20,815 bases of DNA from assembly GCA_937871735.1 (NCBI GenBank), contig CALMOI010000150.1:1-20815 (forward strand). Reading direction: 5' to 3'. Below are positions 8,701 to 16,564 of this stretch, in pieces; the first letter of the stretch is position 1; every line of letters starts with the position of its first letter. A program made the position numbers and the translations under genes. The notes under the pieces are model-generated. The model had not been told where the DNA came from. It made no database searches and was given only the letters and a program-made list of their open reading frames with translations. The stretch is from an uncultured Comamonadaceae bacterium (GTDB lineage Bacteria > Pseudomonadota > Gammaproteobacteria > Burkholderiales > Burkholderiaceae_C).

Positions 8701-11700
8701 CGTTCAGCTCATAAGTCCAGTCCGAGCCATTGACCACGGTGCCGAACGGCACGGTGGTGTCGCCCGCCACCGAGGTCACGCTGGCGCGCTCGTATGTCAA
8801 ATCTTGATTCGCTTGCAGCGTGATGCTGCCAAACGGAGCCACCAAGCGCCCCGCTTGCACGATGTGATCGGCCTGGGCCGTCACCGAGCCTGCGGCAGAC
8901 AACACCGGGTTGGCGGTTTTACCGTTGCTTTCAAAGCGCAAGGTGCTGTCTGCGCCCGTCAAGGCCAGCGTGAAATTGCTGAGCGTGGTCGGATAAGCCT
9001 GCGCTGATTTCAGCGTCAACTGGTGGCCGGTGTTGAAGGCACCGGGCGCGCCAAAGCTGTCTGGCAGCGGTGCGCCAACCAAGCGAATGTCTTCGGTGGC
9101 GCTCAAATTGACGTGGCCCGCGCCTTGGGTGGCGCTGTGGCCTTTGAGGTCAATCACCTTGGCGGCGACGTTCAGTGTGGCGTTGCCGTCTACCGCTGCG
9201 TCTGGGGTTTGGTAGCGCACGTCCGAACTGCCCAAGCTGACGTAAGGCGCGGTGACATCCACCGTGTCCGCTTGCAGCTTCAGGTTAGGGGCGTTCAGGT
9301 CGATGCTGCTGCTGGCGTTCAGGGCCAAGTTGCCGCCGCCGTTGGCTTGCGCACCGGCCAAGGTCAGTTGATCTTGACTCTTGAATTTGAGGTTGGCAAA
9401 GCCACCGTCGGCAAAGGTGGCGGTGGAGACCACGCCTTGGCCTTCGTCGCTGGCGGTGAAAGCATCGCCCGCTTTGCGGCCCGTTGGCACCACGGCGCTG
9501 GTGGCGGCGGCTGTCACCGTCAGGTTGCGTACGGCTTGCGGATAGGCGCTGCTGCCCGCGCTGTTTTCACGGTCCAGCACCACGTTCAAGGTGCCGCCGC
9601 GTGCATCGCTGGTGCCTGCTGCGCCGCGCAGTTGTCCGGCCAGCATCAGCCCTTCGCGGGCGCGGATGTCGATGGTGCCCCCGGCGCTGCCGATGGTGCG
9701 GGCGTCGGTCAAGTACGAGCCGTACTTGAAGCGCAAGTTATCCGCCTTGGCACCGCTGACATCGATCAGCGAACCCTGCTCGGCCACCACGTAGCCCACA
9801 GCGGCTTCAAACCCCGAGGTGGTGGTGTGGCCGATGCGCACCGTACCGCCGTCCAGCACTTCGCCCGACGCGACACCGGCGGCATTCATGAACACGCGAT
9901 CTGCGGTGCCGTTGGCCAGCAGCTTGGCGTTTTGGCCCAGCCAGACGCTGCGGCGGTTGTTGTAGTCGGTGTTGTTGGCATCAGGCGCATTGGCCAGCAG
10001 CAGCAGCGAGACGGTGCCGCCTTGGGCTTGAACCGTGCCATCAACGGTGACTTGCTGATCGGCGGAGAGCGTGACGCTGGCCCCCGAGTCGGCCAAGATG
10101 GCGGCCTTGGTGCCGAAGCTGACTTGGCCCAGGCCGTCGCCGGGAATGCTGCGGCCTGTGGCGCTCAGCGTCAGGCTGGCAGCTTGGCGTGCGCCCAGCA
10201 AGCCTGCTGCCAGCGGCAATGATTGGGCCGTCGCCGCGCTGTCCATCGCGCCCGCCGCTTGGGTGGCGTAGTCGGGATGCAGCACCCACGCATCAGCGCG
10301 GGGCATCACGGTGGTTCCGGCGGTGACGCTCAAATTGCCATTGGCGCGCACGGTTTGGCTGGTGAAGCCGCCTTGGCTGAAAAATTCGGTGCCCAGGTAC
10401 AAGTCGCCAGCGGCTTGCGCTGCCGCCTGCATGGGGCTGCCGCCGCCGATGACCACATTGCGCCCCACCAGCGTGACCGCGCCGCCCTTGGCTTGGGTCT
10501 TGATGAGCGGGTTGACCACCGCGTAGCCCGACAAGGCCAAATTCTTGCCCAACTGCAAGCTGCCATCCAACGAATTGCTGACCGTGGTGGCTTGCAAGGT
10601 GATGGCACCCGCATCGCCGCCCGTCAAGGTGTTGTTGGCATCGAGCAGCGCACCGCCCGAGACATTCATGCTCACGCCATCGCCCACGCTCAGTTGGTTG
10701 GCGTACAGGCGCAGCGTGCCGCCTTTGGTGGTGTAGTTGGCGCTGGGGCGACCGGCGCTGTCGCGCTCGGGATTGGCGGCGGCGCTGTCGTTTTGCCACT
10801 GCCCAGCCAAGTTGAATTGGACTCCGCCCTGCACCTGCAAACCGCCCAAAGCCGCTGCGGTGACGCTGCCTCCGGCCAAGTTCAGATCGCCCTGCCAGTT
10901 CAGCGCACCGCCTGCGCCCAAGCGCATCTGCCCACCTGCGGCCAAGTTGACGGTGTCGCGCACGTCGATGTTGCCCGTGGTGATGGCGCTGATGCGGTTG
11001 AAGCCCGCTTGGGCCAAGGCCTGGGTGTCCAAGTTGAGCGTGCCATCGGTATCGGTGGCGGGCGCGGCACCCAAGGTCAGGTTGCCGGTGTAGCCAAACT
11101 GTTCGAGCACGCCGAAGTTGGCGCGCCCTGTGGCGGTGTCCAAGGTGGTGTCGCTGATGTTGCCGATCAGCAATTGCCCGCCCAGCGGACGGGTGCTGGC
11201 ACCTTGGTCACGCTGGCGCGCACCCACGGTGACTTGGCCTTGCAACTGGCCCTTCATCACGATGGTGGGCGCGTTGAACTGCACCGTTCCGGCGCTGGAG
11301 CCTTCGCGGTAACCGGCCTCCCAGTTGCTGGTGCTGTTGCTGGCCCGCTCAGCCACGCCGTCATAAGCCAAGCTGGCCGAGGCGGTTTCAATGTCGTAGA
11401 GGCGGTTGCCCAGCGTGAGTTTGCTGGTGTTGATGTAGCCGCTGGCGTAGTCCACCCAGCCGCCAGACACATCAATGCGGCTACCGGTTTTTTGGGTGAT
11501 GCTGCCTTCCGAGGTCATCGTCACCGTGCCACCAGCGGCGGTGTATTCACCCACCGTGTGCTTGACTTGGCCCAAGTAGCCCGTGACGTTGGCCACCGCA
11601 ATGTCTTTGGCCGCTGCCTTGCGCCGGTCAAAGTAGACCGTCTTGCCGCGCACGGCGGAGTTCTTCAGCAAGGGGTTGTCGGCCAGTTCGCCGCCGCGCA

Positions 11701-13147
11701 ATTCAGCGGCGATCACATTGCTTTCCATCGCCAGCGTGGTGCCGGTGCTGCCGGACACATCGATCACGCTGCCTTGGCCCAGCTCAATCTTGACCTCTTT
11801 GTTCAGGCCCGTGCCGCTCTCGTTGGGGTTGGCGCGGGCGGTGAGCGTCACATTGCCCGATGTCGCCACCACTTGCGCTCCGGCGCGGGTCACGCTGCCG
11901 TCAGTGGCTTTTTCTTCGCCGCTGAGCACAATTGTTTTGCCCGACAGCGCCACGAACGAGGACTTGAACTCTTGCCCGCCCACCGTCGCGGTGGAGGTGG
12001 CGGTGTCGTCCAAAGTCGGCAACACGGTGGTGCTGCTGCCCGCCCCCAGCACCAGCGCGCCACCGTGGGTGGCGACAGCCGATGCCGTGGCTGACGACTT
12101 CACCGCGCCGTCTTGCGCCTTCAAGATGATGGAGCCGTTCAGGTTGACCGATGTGGTGGCCGAAGCCAAACCCTTCTGGTTCACCGCCAAGCCCACCATC
12201 GTGATGTTGCCGCGCTGCACTTGGATGCTGCCTTCAACTTCGTTGGTGGCTGCGGGGCTGGCGCTGCGTGCGACATCGCTCTTGTCATCACGGCTGGCTT
12301 GGGTGGCGGCGGCCAGTTGGGCCAAGCCGTCACTGCTGACTTCCACCCGCAAGCCGCGCATGGTGCTGTTTTCTGGGGCCGCCAAATAGACTTTGCTGCC
12401 AGCGGCCAAGATCACTTGCCCGTCTGGCGCGTTGAGCTGGCCCGCGTTGCTGACCTGCGGAGCCAGCAGCATGATGAAGCCGTTGTCTTGGGCTGTCAGC
12501 GCCGCTTGTTGCAGCTGGTCGCCGTTTCTTTGCCCCTCCACCACCACCGCGCCGGGAATGAAACCCAGCGCCGTGTCCATCGCAAAATTGGCGGCAGCGC
12601 TGGGCGAGAGCAAGCCGTCCATGAAACGCTGGTCGTCCAGCTTCAGGGTTGAGGCCACCAGCGAGTTGACATTCACCGTGGCGGTCTTGCCAAAAATAAT
12701 GCCGTTCGGGTTGTAGATGTACACCTGCCCGTTGGACTTGAGTGCGCCGTCAATCACGGTTTTGTTCAACCACGCACCGCCGTCTACCTTGTTGAGCACG
12801 CGTGAGGTGGACGCATCCATCTTGAAAGTCAAGCTGGCATCTGACCCCACGTCCATGCTCGTCCAGTGCAGGATGTTGGCCGGGCCGGTCAAGTTGACCT
12901 TGGCGGCTGTGCCCACCACGCTGTAGGTGGCACCTGTGCCGCGCTGCTGCCAATCGCGCGCTTGTACCGGCAGGGCGTTGGTCGGCACGCGTGGGGTGGT
13001 TTGGGTTTGCGCCAGTGCCACCGGAGCACCGCCCATGATCAGGCCCGCGCTCATCAGCACCATCAGGCTGGCCGATTCGCGTGGGCGGCGGTTGATGAAG
13101 TGCTGCAAAGCGGCAGCACCTGTGTCGCGGGGTGACTTGTGCTTCAT
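2714..13147 (-). CDS. Giant filamentous-haemagglutinin-type TPS exoprotein (TpsA, DUF3739 family)
   Basis: 3477 aa from the ATG at 13147. This start lies 2 bp past the tpsB stop, has GGAG about 10 bases upstream and is followed by a signal peptide with an unusually long basic N-region (hydrophobic core about 28-44, cleavage near ALA at 46). A start 13 codons earlier lies inside tpsB and is less likely. Residues about 60-265 form the TPS secretion domain, with NPNGI at 146-150. The body is low-complexity, Gly/Ala/Thr/Asn-rich beta-helix sequence. AGRD-type turns recur at about 2606, 2676, 3107 and 3138. Near 3300-3410 lies a DUF3739-like block (GNIDAGRG, SGSGIATL, APRGIFDAG). The protein ends with LLGFGD and a tail that is first acidic, then basic (ERKKRANAKSR). 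I see no cysteine, so no disulfide-loop anchor like that of HMW1. Expected role: very long surface or secreted adhesin exported by the adjacent TpsB. Confidence 0.95.
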   Translation of the reverse strand: MKHKSPRDTGAAALQHFINRRPRESASLMVLMSAGLIMGGAPVALAQTQTTPRVPTNALPVQARDWQQRGTGATYSVVGTAAKVNLTGPANILHWTSMDVGSDASLTFKMDASTSRVLNKVDGGAWLNKTVIDGALKSNGQVYIYNPNGIIFGKTATVNVNSLVASTLKLDDQRFMDGLLSPSAAANFAMDTALGFIPGAVVVEGQRNGDQLQQAALTAQDNGFIMLLAPQVSNAGQLNAPDGQVILAAGSKVYLAAPENSTMRGLRVEVSSDGLAQLAAATQASRDDKSDVARSASPAATNEVEGSIQVQRGNITMVGLAVNQKGLASATTSVNLNGSIILKAQDGAVKSSATASAVATHGGALVLGAGSSTTVLPTLDDTATSTATVGGQEFKSSFVALSGKTIVLSGEEKATDGSVTRAGAQVVATSGNVTLTARANPNESGTGLNKEVKIELGQGSVIDVSGSTGTTLAMESNVIAAELRGGELADNPLLKNSAVRGKTVYFDRRKAAAKDIAVANVTGYLGQVKHTVGEYTAAGGTVTMTSEGSITQKTGSRIDVSGGWVDYASGYINTSKLTLGNRLYDIETASASLAYDGVAERASNSTSNWEAGYREGSSAGTVQFNAPTIVMKGQLQGQVTVGARQRDQGASTRPLGGQLLIGNISDTTLDTATGRANFGVLEQFGYTGNLTLGAAPATDTDGTLNLDTQALAQAGFNRISAITTGNIDVRDTVNLAAGGQMRLGAGGALNWQGDLNLAGGSVTAAALGGLQVQGGVQFNLAGQWQNDSAAANPERDSAGRPSANYTTKGGTLRLYANQLSVGDGVSMNVSGGALLDANNTLTGGDAGAITLQATTVSNSLDGSLQLGKNLALSGYAVVNPLIKTQAKGGAVTLVGRNVVIGGGSPMQAAAQAAGDLYLGTEFFSQGGFTSQTVRANGNLSVTAGTTVMPRADAWVLHPDYATQAAGAMDSAATAQSLPLAAGLLGARQAASLTLSATGRSIPGDGLGQVSFGTKAAILADSGASVTLSADQQVTVDGTVQAQGGTVSLLLLANAPDANNTDYNNRRSVWLGQNAKLLANGTADRVFMNAAGVASGEVLDGGTVRIGHTTTSGFEAAVGYVVAEQGSLIDVSGAKADNLRFKYGSYLTDARTIGSAGGTIDIRAREGLMLAGQLRGAAGTSDARGGTLNVVLDRENSAGSSAYPQAVRNLTVTAAATSAVVPTGRKAGDAFTASDEGQGVVSTATFADGGFANLKFKSQDQLTLAGAQANGGGNLALNASSSIDLNAPNLKLQADTVDVTAPYVSLGSSDVRYQTPDAAVDGNATLNVAAKVIDLKGHSATQGAGHVNLSATEDIRLVGAPLPDSFGAPGAFNTGHQLTLKSAQAYPTTLSNFTLALTGADSTLRFESNGKTANPVLSAAGSVTAQADHIVQAGRLVAPFGSITLQANQDLTYERASVTSVAGDTTVPFGTVVNGSDWTYELNGQTVKWTVNPGTDASVYEAALPTKQIISIAPSVVQKTGALLDASGGGALMAYEFTPGPGGSSDVLLSSGGKNFAINVNYRSSVAPQDWQSGSEGLKVGDQVYLSGGNGLPAGYYTLLPAHYALLSGGYAIEAASGTRDMVAQANRVNADGSMTLAGYRTSSTDGRGDTRWSGFTVSPQALINQRSEIKLYDATTFFTAQAQAQGVSTPRLPVDAGRVAFDVINRLTLDGVTRLQGAPATGTQAAGARGTADISASNIAVVTDSSVDTGTAVKLLADDLVALGADSLLLGGTRSTGSDGTHLTVSADTVRIDNNAAHPLTGSELILAATDTVQVTGRAVLKANSATDRASTALIVDGTGAQADGALLRLSGSAAVDVSRATPAGQHGRLEVGAGATLVADKSMYLDATRSMMFNGRLNLNKGAALGVSAPRISLGSAIPAEVDGMVLDSTTLASLNGLAALSLSSYSTMDWYGTVNLGSATMQQLNLSTSGLQSYGATATVSARNVRLDGGNNFTLARPATATGSTDVLTLNTQALSMGSGTVQVQGFKTVQINASKEVRAAGTDGALTVGGDLTVTTPLITTNSGAGASFNATGALNMVAVASTEASTVGLGGNLSFHGGTVMSNAQIAALAGQITVQGDRGVNLSGGTLDVHGEAVSFGSGAAYAPAGRITLNGGTGDVTLGSSATLNLSAQGAAAGTLAVSATGSNTSRATLNGSILGAATAVAGVNDGAQPTQGSFALDVAQAPTEAEFGALNAKLNSAGLTEARDIRVRHGDVSLGAGAVMRAHDISIAVDDGNLTVAGTLDASGSKGGTVALYAAQADASGNKGQLTLQSSARINAQATQAATSAAGSAGDGGQVVLGVSQADGSAARSVQGGPSIVAEAGSAINVVGAGAGQGGTVLLRAPRVGSGAGSDVAVGQFKTTVTGSRATTIEGVKVYSASTISEQADSATNLNAGLGGKMAVDASDFMRSQSGTQTRLGRSDVQLSAGVEVRSSGDLTVSVNEQALDANQRGWNLNTWRFGGQAGTLSLRAAGNLTVKGSISDGFVASSSAMPNWKLDSSGTSWSYRLVGGADMSAANPLSTRNGAGDVGVQFARAAASGDIPVALVRTGTGRIDVAAGRDVKLGSTNLVTDNGDGTFDTQVFGAAIYTAGRAATLVDGFKAPTNTDNALYGSGSSAASFGTEGGAISLTAGRDVVGAPVAQLVNNWLFRQGRSGVDANGNTVFEQVREQDNTTTTLGTAWWSRTDYFSQGVATFGGGDIKVTAGGSVRDLSANVATNAYMPGSSPTGATLHEQGGGDLTVRAGADIAGGSFYVQKGQATLHADGSIGAGSQKVLDVVASTPDQDVYTALRPILALGDTVFDVSAGRQLEIETAYNPTLTRQSTNNVASDLNPYSAYLDFNNRDAIALSYKRNYEQYSNFSTYSDRSAVNLISVGGDVVMHNSTLLTAAAGGTAQPLSDYGSAFASYFSYAPATYNVAALAGSVTSEQGFAMAPSATGELNLLAEKSVQLKGNGILKSIVMLDNDPATLSTPSAPSVRQDTDLKLLDGSLVGLSAHTSGMLHADDAVPVRVVAKTGSITGQADQATSLILPKKAEILAGQDIRDLGFAIQHNSATDITTVQAGRDFIDSTNVTISSPVKHVVTGSGLLALQAGRDIDLGNSFGVVTRGNLDNAYLSAGGASVVAVAGAQQTAAHNALSPAAQLQANQQLFTDLVAAGKKADLTDFDKLIADAFPVINGGDINVFGSQVKTEQGGSIDLLAPGGSVVAGLVSVPVYLQSKPASENGIFTVRGGAIRSLVKQDFLVNQGRVFSLGGGDISLISQYGNIDAGRGTKTASSAPPPLLTTDASGNTKIDISASISGSGIATLSTSDKQAPSNVYAVAPRGIFDAGDAGVRSTGTVEIQASVVLNAGNIAASSGVSGAVAVDAGAAAASAAPSNTNSTQDATKQLAAAPQDLLGLTVELLGFGDAQDPKSDADESEEERKKRANAKSR

Positions 13148-13149
13148 GC

Positions 13150-14775
13150 TCAGAACTCCATGCTCAAACGGGCGTGAACACGCCAATCACCTTTGGCGGT
13201 GCCGCCACCGGCCACATCGCCGTTGGTCAGGGCGCGTGCTGCGTCCAGTTGCAGCCCCACGCCACGCGGCCCGCTCAGGCGCAAGCCCACGCCCGCCCCC
13301 GCTAAATTGGTGGAGGCAGACTGCCCCACGCTGGGTTGTTTGATTTGCAACTGGGCTTCGTCAATGAAGGCCAAGGCATTCACACGCCAGTCCGTTTTGT
13401 AGGCTTGGAACTTGACGGGCGGGCCGTTGAATTCAAACGAGAACCGCACCGCTTGGTCGCCCGAGCGCTCGCCTTCATAGAAGCCGCGCACGCTGTCTGC
13501 GCCGCCAGCCACGAACTGCTCGCTGGGCAGCAGCGGGCCCGAGGCGAGCTGGCCTTCCAGCTTGGCCCCGAAAGTCCATTTGCCCAAGGAGCGGTAAAGC
13601 TGCAAGGTCGAGCGCAGCGCAGTGAAGCTGGCCGAAGCCCCGGCGCGCTTGGCATTGAAGGCAGTGTCTGAATTGCCCAGCATGCGGCGCAGACCCAAGA
13701 TGGCGCTCAAATCCAGCGTGGCGGGCTGCGGCTGGTCGTTCACCCACACGCCTCGGTAAGCTAGGCTGATGGGGGCGTAGCGCACACGCGGGCTGTCGGT
13801 AGAGAGGCCGTCCAAGCTCAGGGTTTGCTGGACATCCTTGTAGTCCAGCCCCATCGTCATGCTTTGCACGTAGTCAGCCGGGCCGTCCAGCGGCAGGGCG
13901 TAACGCGCACCCGCGATGTGGGTGTTGCCCAACATGCCCAAGCCGGGCGAGTTGTACAGCGTGGCAAATTGGCTGTTGGAGCTGACCACGTACAGGCTCA
14001 GCGCATCGCCCGAGCGGCTCAAAGGCCAGAGGTAATTGAGCGACACCACCTGCGTTTCGCGGGTGTCTTGCGGCGAGGTTTGCAGCGTCACGCCCAAGCT
14101 GTGCCCCAATTGCCACAGGTTGTCGTAGCGCATGGATGCGCCCAAGCGGGTGGCGCTGGTGTTGAGCGATTGGCGGTTGCTGAGATCCACGCTGCCGTGC
14201 AGTGGCAGTTGGTCGTCCACGTCCAGTTGCACCTCGACTGTGCCGGGGGCTTTGCCGGGTTTGAGTACCGGGGCGACCTTCAGGTCAGCGGCGCGGTTGA
14301 TGGCGGTCAGGCTTTTTTGCAGCTCATCAAAGTTGGGCACTTGGCCTTCAGCCACTTGATCGACTTGCGCCTTGATGGCGCTGGGCAGGTGGTACTGCGC
14401 CCCCACCACCCGCAGCTTGGCCACGGGCGCTTCGGTCACTTGCAGCCCAACCACGCCGGAATCGACACTTTGCTCGGGGATGGAGACCAGCACCGTCAAA
14501 TAGCCTGCGTCGTGGTAACGCTTTTCCAGCGCGGCGCGGGCGGCTTCTACATCTTTCAAGCTGCGGCTGGGGCCCATGTGCGCTTGCACGGCTTGTTCAA
14601 TCGCCTCAGCGCCCAGCAGGCTGTTGCCCTCGACGCGGAACTCGTCAATGTCAAACTGCGCGCCCGTTTCACCCTGCGCCCAAGCGGTGCCTGTACCCGC
14701 CAACAGGACAACACCCCAAGCCATCACCAGGCGCGTACGCCGCAACCAATTACCGCAAGTGAGCGAGACATTCAT
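13150..14775 (-). CDS. TPS outer-membrane transporter, ShlB/FhaC/HecB family (TpsB)
   Basis: 541 aa from the ATG at 14775. Residues 1-33 are a signal peptide (cleavage after AWA). Then come two POTRA domains at about 41-116 (FDIDEFRVEGNSLL, EKRYHDAGYLTVLVSIPEQ) and 118-190, and a 16-strand-type beta-barrel from about 195 to the C-terminal Phe (HARLSMEF), as is typical of outer-membrane barrels. The loop-6 signature VRGF is at 429-432. The family recognises the TPS domain of its partner in the periplasm and threads it outward without ATP. The frame stays open upstream to 14862, but that extension runs through the terminator of the preceding gene and lacks a signal peptide at its start, so it was not used. 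The ribosome site is weak. tpsA follows after 2 bp, so the two are translationally coupled. Confidence 0.95.
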   Translation of the reverse strand: MNVSLTCGNWLRRTRLVMAWGVVLLAGTGTAWAQGETGAQFDIDEFRVEGNSLLGAEAIEQAVQAHMGPSRSLKDVEAARAALEKRYHDAGYLTVLVSIPEQSVDSGVVGLQVTEAPVAKLRVVGAQYHLPSAIKAQVDQVAEGQVPNFDELQKSLTAINRAADLKVAPVLKPGKAPGTVEVQLDVDDQLPLHGSVDLSNRQSLNTSATRLGASMRYDNLWQLGHSLGVTLQTSPQDTRETQVVSLNYLWPLSRSGDALSLYVVSSNSQFATLYNSPGLGMLGNTHIAGARYALPLDGPADYVQSMTMGLDYKDVQQTLSLDGLSTDSPRVRYAPISLAYRGVWVNDQPQPATLDLSAILGLRRMLGNSDTAFNAKRAGASASFTALRSTLQLYRSLGKWTFGAKLEGQLASGPLLPSEQFVAGGADSVRGFYEGERSGDQAVRFSFEFNGPPVKFQAYKTDWRVNALAFIDEAQLQIKQPSVGQSASTNLAGAGVGLRLSGPRGVGLQLDAARALTNGDVAGGGTAKGDWRVHARLSMEF

Positions 14776-14793
14776 AAACTGACTTTGCAAAAA

Positions 14794-14811
14794 TGAGGCA
14801 TCCCGATGACT
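14794..14811. promoter_or_regulatory. Shared 18-bp leader element, copy 1 (upstream of tpsB)
   Basis: Plus-strand TGAGGCATCCCGATGACT. It matches the sequence at 16565-16582 upstream of the PBP-like gene at 15 of 18 positions, including ten in a row (CCCGATGACT), in the same orientation to the downstream gene. It lies 19-36 bases before the tpsB ATG. It may be a binding site for one of the two adjacent regulators. Role is inferred; only the similarity is seen. Confidence 0.4.
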
Positions 14812-14843
14812 CTCACACTGGCGACAAGCAACCAGCGGGATGC
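14798..14843 (-). promoter_or_regulatory. Inverted repeat in the tpsB leader
   Basis: GCATCCCG (14798-14805) and CGGGATGC (14836-14843) are perfect 8-bp inverted arms around a 30-base loop, ending 22 bases before the tpsB ATG. In RNA this would be a hairpin just upstream of the weak ribosome site; in DNA it could be an operator. The left arm lies inside the 18-bp element shared with the upstream gene. Confidence 0.45.
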
Positions 14844-14852
14844 ACCACCCAC

Positions 14853-14882
14853 AAAAAAGCAACCCTTCCGCAGAAGGGTTGC
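14853..14882 (-). terminator. Rho-independent terminator after the PBP-like gene
   Basis: GCAACCCTT (14874-14882 read on the minus strand) pairs with AAGGGTTGC (14859-14867) across a 6-base loop. On the minus strand it is followed by six T (14853-14858). It starts 34 bases after the stop of the secreted PBP-like gene and separates it from tpsB, so tpsBA needs read-through or its own promoter. Confidence 0.9.
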
Positions 14883-14915
14883 TTGTTCGCCTTACCAGGC
14901 TGATTTGGGGTCAGA

Positions 14916-16421
14916 TCAGTTCTTGATCAGGGGCAGGTAGTTGTTGCCACCGCTGCGGGTGAATGCAGTGTTCTTGGCAGCGTCAGAAGAGCCGATGTAA
15001 GCGATACCGGTCAGGTTTTGAGCCGGGTCGGTCAAGCCAGCCACGATCTTGGTAGCGATGTCGGCTTGGTTGGCAGCCTTGGCAGCCAGATCAGCAGACT
15101 TGATGGCTTGCATTTGGAAGGCGAAGGGGTAACCAGCTTGCAGACCAGCGCGGTGCTTGGCATCCACCACGGTGTTGCCCGAAGCGTCCAACACCAAGTT
15201 GGGGCTGATGCCGTCGATCTTGACGTACAGAGCGCCCTTCAAAGCGGAAGAAGCCTTGGTCATGTTGTAAGCGTTTTCCAACGACACCACACCCAGGGCG
15301 TAGCCAGCGGTGTTACCCGACACAGCGGTGATCACGCCACCCGTGCCAGTTTGTTCGGTCACAACCATCGTGCCGTAGGTGCCAGCCACCACGGGATCCA
15401 GGAAACCGTCGGTGGTAGGAGTCTTGGCCACGTAAGCGGCTTGGTTGGCGAAGAAGATGTTGGAAGCAGCTTGGGTACCCGAGCTGGCACCACGACGAGC
15501 CAAGCTCAGAGCGTGGGTGTCGCCAGAAGTGCCCAACAGTGCGTCGGCAGTGGTGATGGAACCGGTCACCAAACCAGCGTAAGCGGCCTTGGTCAGGTTA
15601 GGTTGGCAAGTCAGGCTGACCACATCGGTAGCGCCACCGACGGTTTCAGAGGATGCGCAAGCAGCGGGCAGGCTGCCGTTGGCCACTTGTTGAGCGATCA
15701 AAGCGGTGTACAGAGCGGGGTTGACGATCACGCCAAAACCTTGCATGCCGGTCACGGTTGCGGGGAACTTGGCAGGAGCCCAAGCGATGGCCTTGGTGCC
15801 ATTCATCAGACCACCAGGAGCCAGTTCAGAAGGCTTCACGTCGGACAAAGCCAGGTGCATGACCTTTTGTGCGTCCTTGCCCCAGCCGGAAGCGAAGTTG
15901 GCTTCGGTGGTGCAAGTGGCCGTGCCCAGAGCGCCAGCAGAAGCGGGTTCAACCACGGTGCAGGTGCCAGCCGTGTTGGCCTTGACCATCGCGGCGGTCA
16001 CGGTTTGCAGGGTGGTGGCTTCGGTAGCGGTCTTGATGGTGGCCAGCAATTGACCCACGCCAGCAGCAGAGCCGTTCAGCTTGTTGTAAATCACCAGCAC
16101 GCTCTTGCCAGCGTAAGGAGTGCCCACGGCACCCTTGCCGATGTAGCCCACGGTGTTGCCGTTGCCGTTGACAGTGGAGTTCAGGGTGATCTTGCCGCGC
16201 ACAGCGGACGTGTCAAAAATGCCATTGCCGCCAGCGGCCAGCACGGCGTTCAAAGCAGGGCCTTGAGCGGAAGCGCCGCCCATGTAGAACACCACGTCAG
16301 GCTGGCAAGTGTTCACCAAGCCAGCCAAGGTGGCGGTGGAGCAAGTCAGAGTGGGGGTGGCGGCGAAAGCGACACCAGCGGACAAGGTGGCGCAAGCCAC
16401 AGCAATCATCTTCAGTTTCAT
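14916..16421 (-). CDS. Secreted protein with PstS-like (type II periplasmic binding protein) motifs, six cysteines
   Basis: 501 aa, ATG at 16421 with AGGA about 9 bases upstream. Residues 1-20 are a signal peptide (cleavage after AFA). I do not recognise a named family. GGASAQGPALNAVL at 48-61 and ARRGASSGTQAASN at 308-321 resemble, at the same relative places, the phosphate-binding segments of PstS (GASxxFPAP and RxDGSGT), and VVSLENAYNM near 378-387 recalls the late PBP segment. This makes a type II binding-protein fold plausible but not proven. Mature cysteines at 27/39, 154/170 and 255/272 form three close pairs, probably disulfides, so it acts outside the cytoplasm. Codons are of the highly expressed type (CGT, GGT, GCT, TCC, ACC), unlike the neighbouring tpsA, suggesting strong expression. 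It is monocistronic or the head of a read-through unit into tpsBA. There is no ABC transporter nearby, so sensing, scavenging or surface display are all possible. Confidence 0.75.
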   Translation of the reverse strand: MKLKMIAVACATLSAGVAFAATPTLTCSTATLAGLVNTCQPDVVFYMGGASAQGPALNAVLAAGGNGIFDTSAVRGKITLNSTVNGNGNTVGYIGKGAVGTPYAGKSVLVIYNKLNGSAAGVGQLLATIKTATEATTLQTVTAAMVKANTAGTCTVVEPASAGALGTATCTTEANFASGWGKDAQKVMHLALSDVKPSELAPGGLMNGTKAIAWAPAKFPATVTGMQGFGVIVNPALYTALIAQQVANGSLPAACASSETVGGATDVVSLTCQPNLTKAAYAGLVTGSITTADALLGTSGDTHALSLARRGASSGTQAASNIFFANQAAYVAKTPTTDGFLDPVVAGTYGTMVVTEQTGTGGVITAVSGNTAGYALGVVSLENAYNMTKASSALKGALYVKIDGISPNLVLDASGNTVVDAKHRAGLQAGYPFAFQMQAIKSADLAAKAANQADIATKIVAGLTDPAQNLTGIAYIGSSDAAKNTAFTRSGGNNYLPLIKN

Positions 16422-16564
16422 GACGAATCCTGTAAATCAAGAAAATCTATTAACAACTGGGGGATAACTCACAGCGCTACTCGCAGCAGTGGCCACAAGC
16501 CATCCATCCATGACCTCCAGAGCCTTGCGCAGTGACGAGCATTTCCAAGCAGATTTGGCCTGCG

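Noticed and set aside
4229..12094. Long open frames on the plus strand opposite tpsA (for example 4229-5695, 6167-7939, 10223-12094)
   Set aside because: Translations are Gly/Ala/Arg/His-rich with no domain; they are antisense shadows of a high-G+C repetitive gene with biased third positions.
2714..13147. Contact-dependent inhibition (CdiA) toxin
   Set aside because: The C-terminus shows a DUF3739 block and a charged tail, not a VENN or ELYN junction with a variable toxin, and there is no small immunity gene after it; exbB follows directly.
13148..13186. TpsA start 13 codons upstream
   Set aside because: It overlaps the end of tpsB and delays the signal peptide; the ATG at 13147, two bases after the tpsB stop with GGAG upstream, is preferred.
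14776..14862. N-terminal extension of TpsB to the upstream in-frame start at 14862
   Set aside because: It would begin inside the terminator of the previous gene and put 29 non-signal residues before a normal signal peptide; the ATG at 14775 is better.
15018..16535. 505-codon plus-strand frame opposite the PBP-like gene
   Set aside because: Low-complexity Gly/Ser/His translation with no signal or domain; mirror of a gene with strong codon bias.
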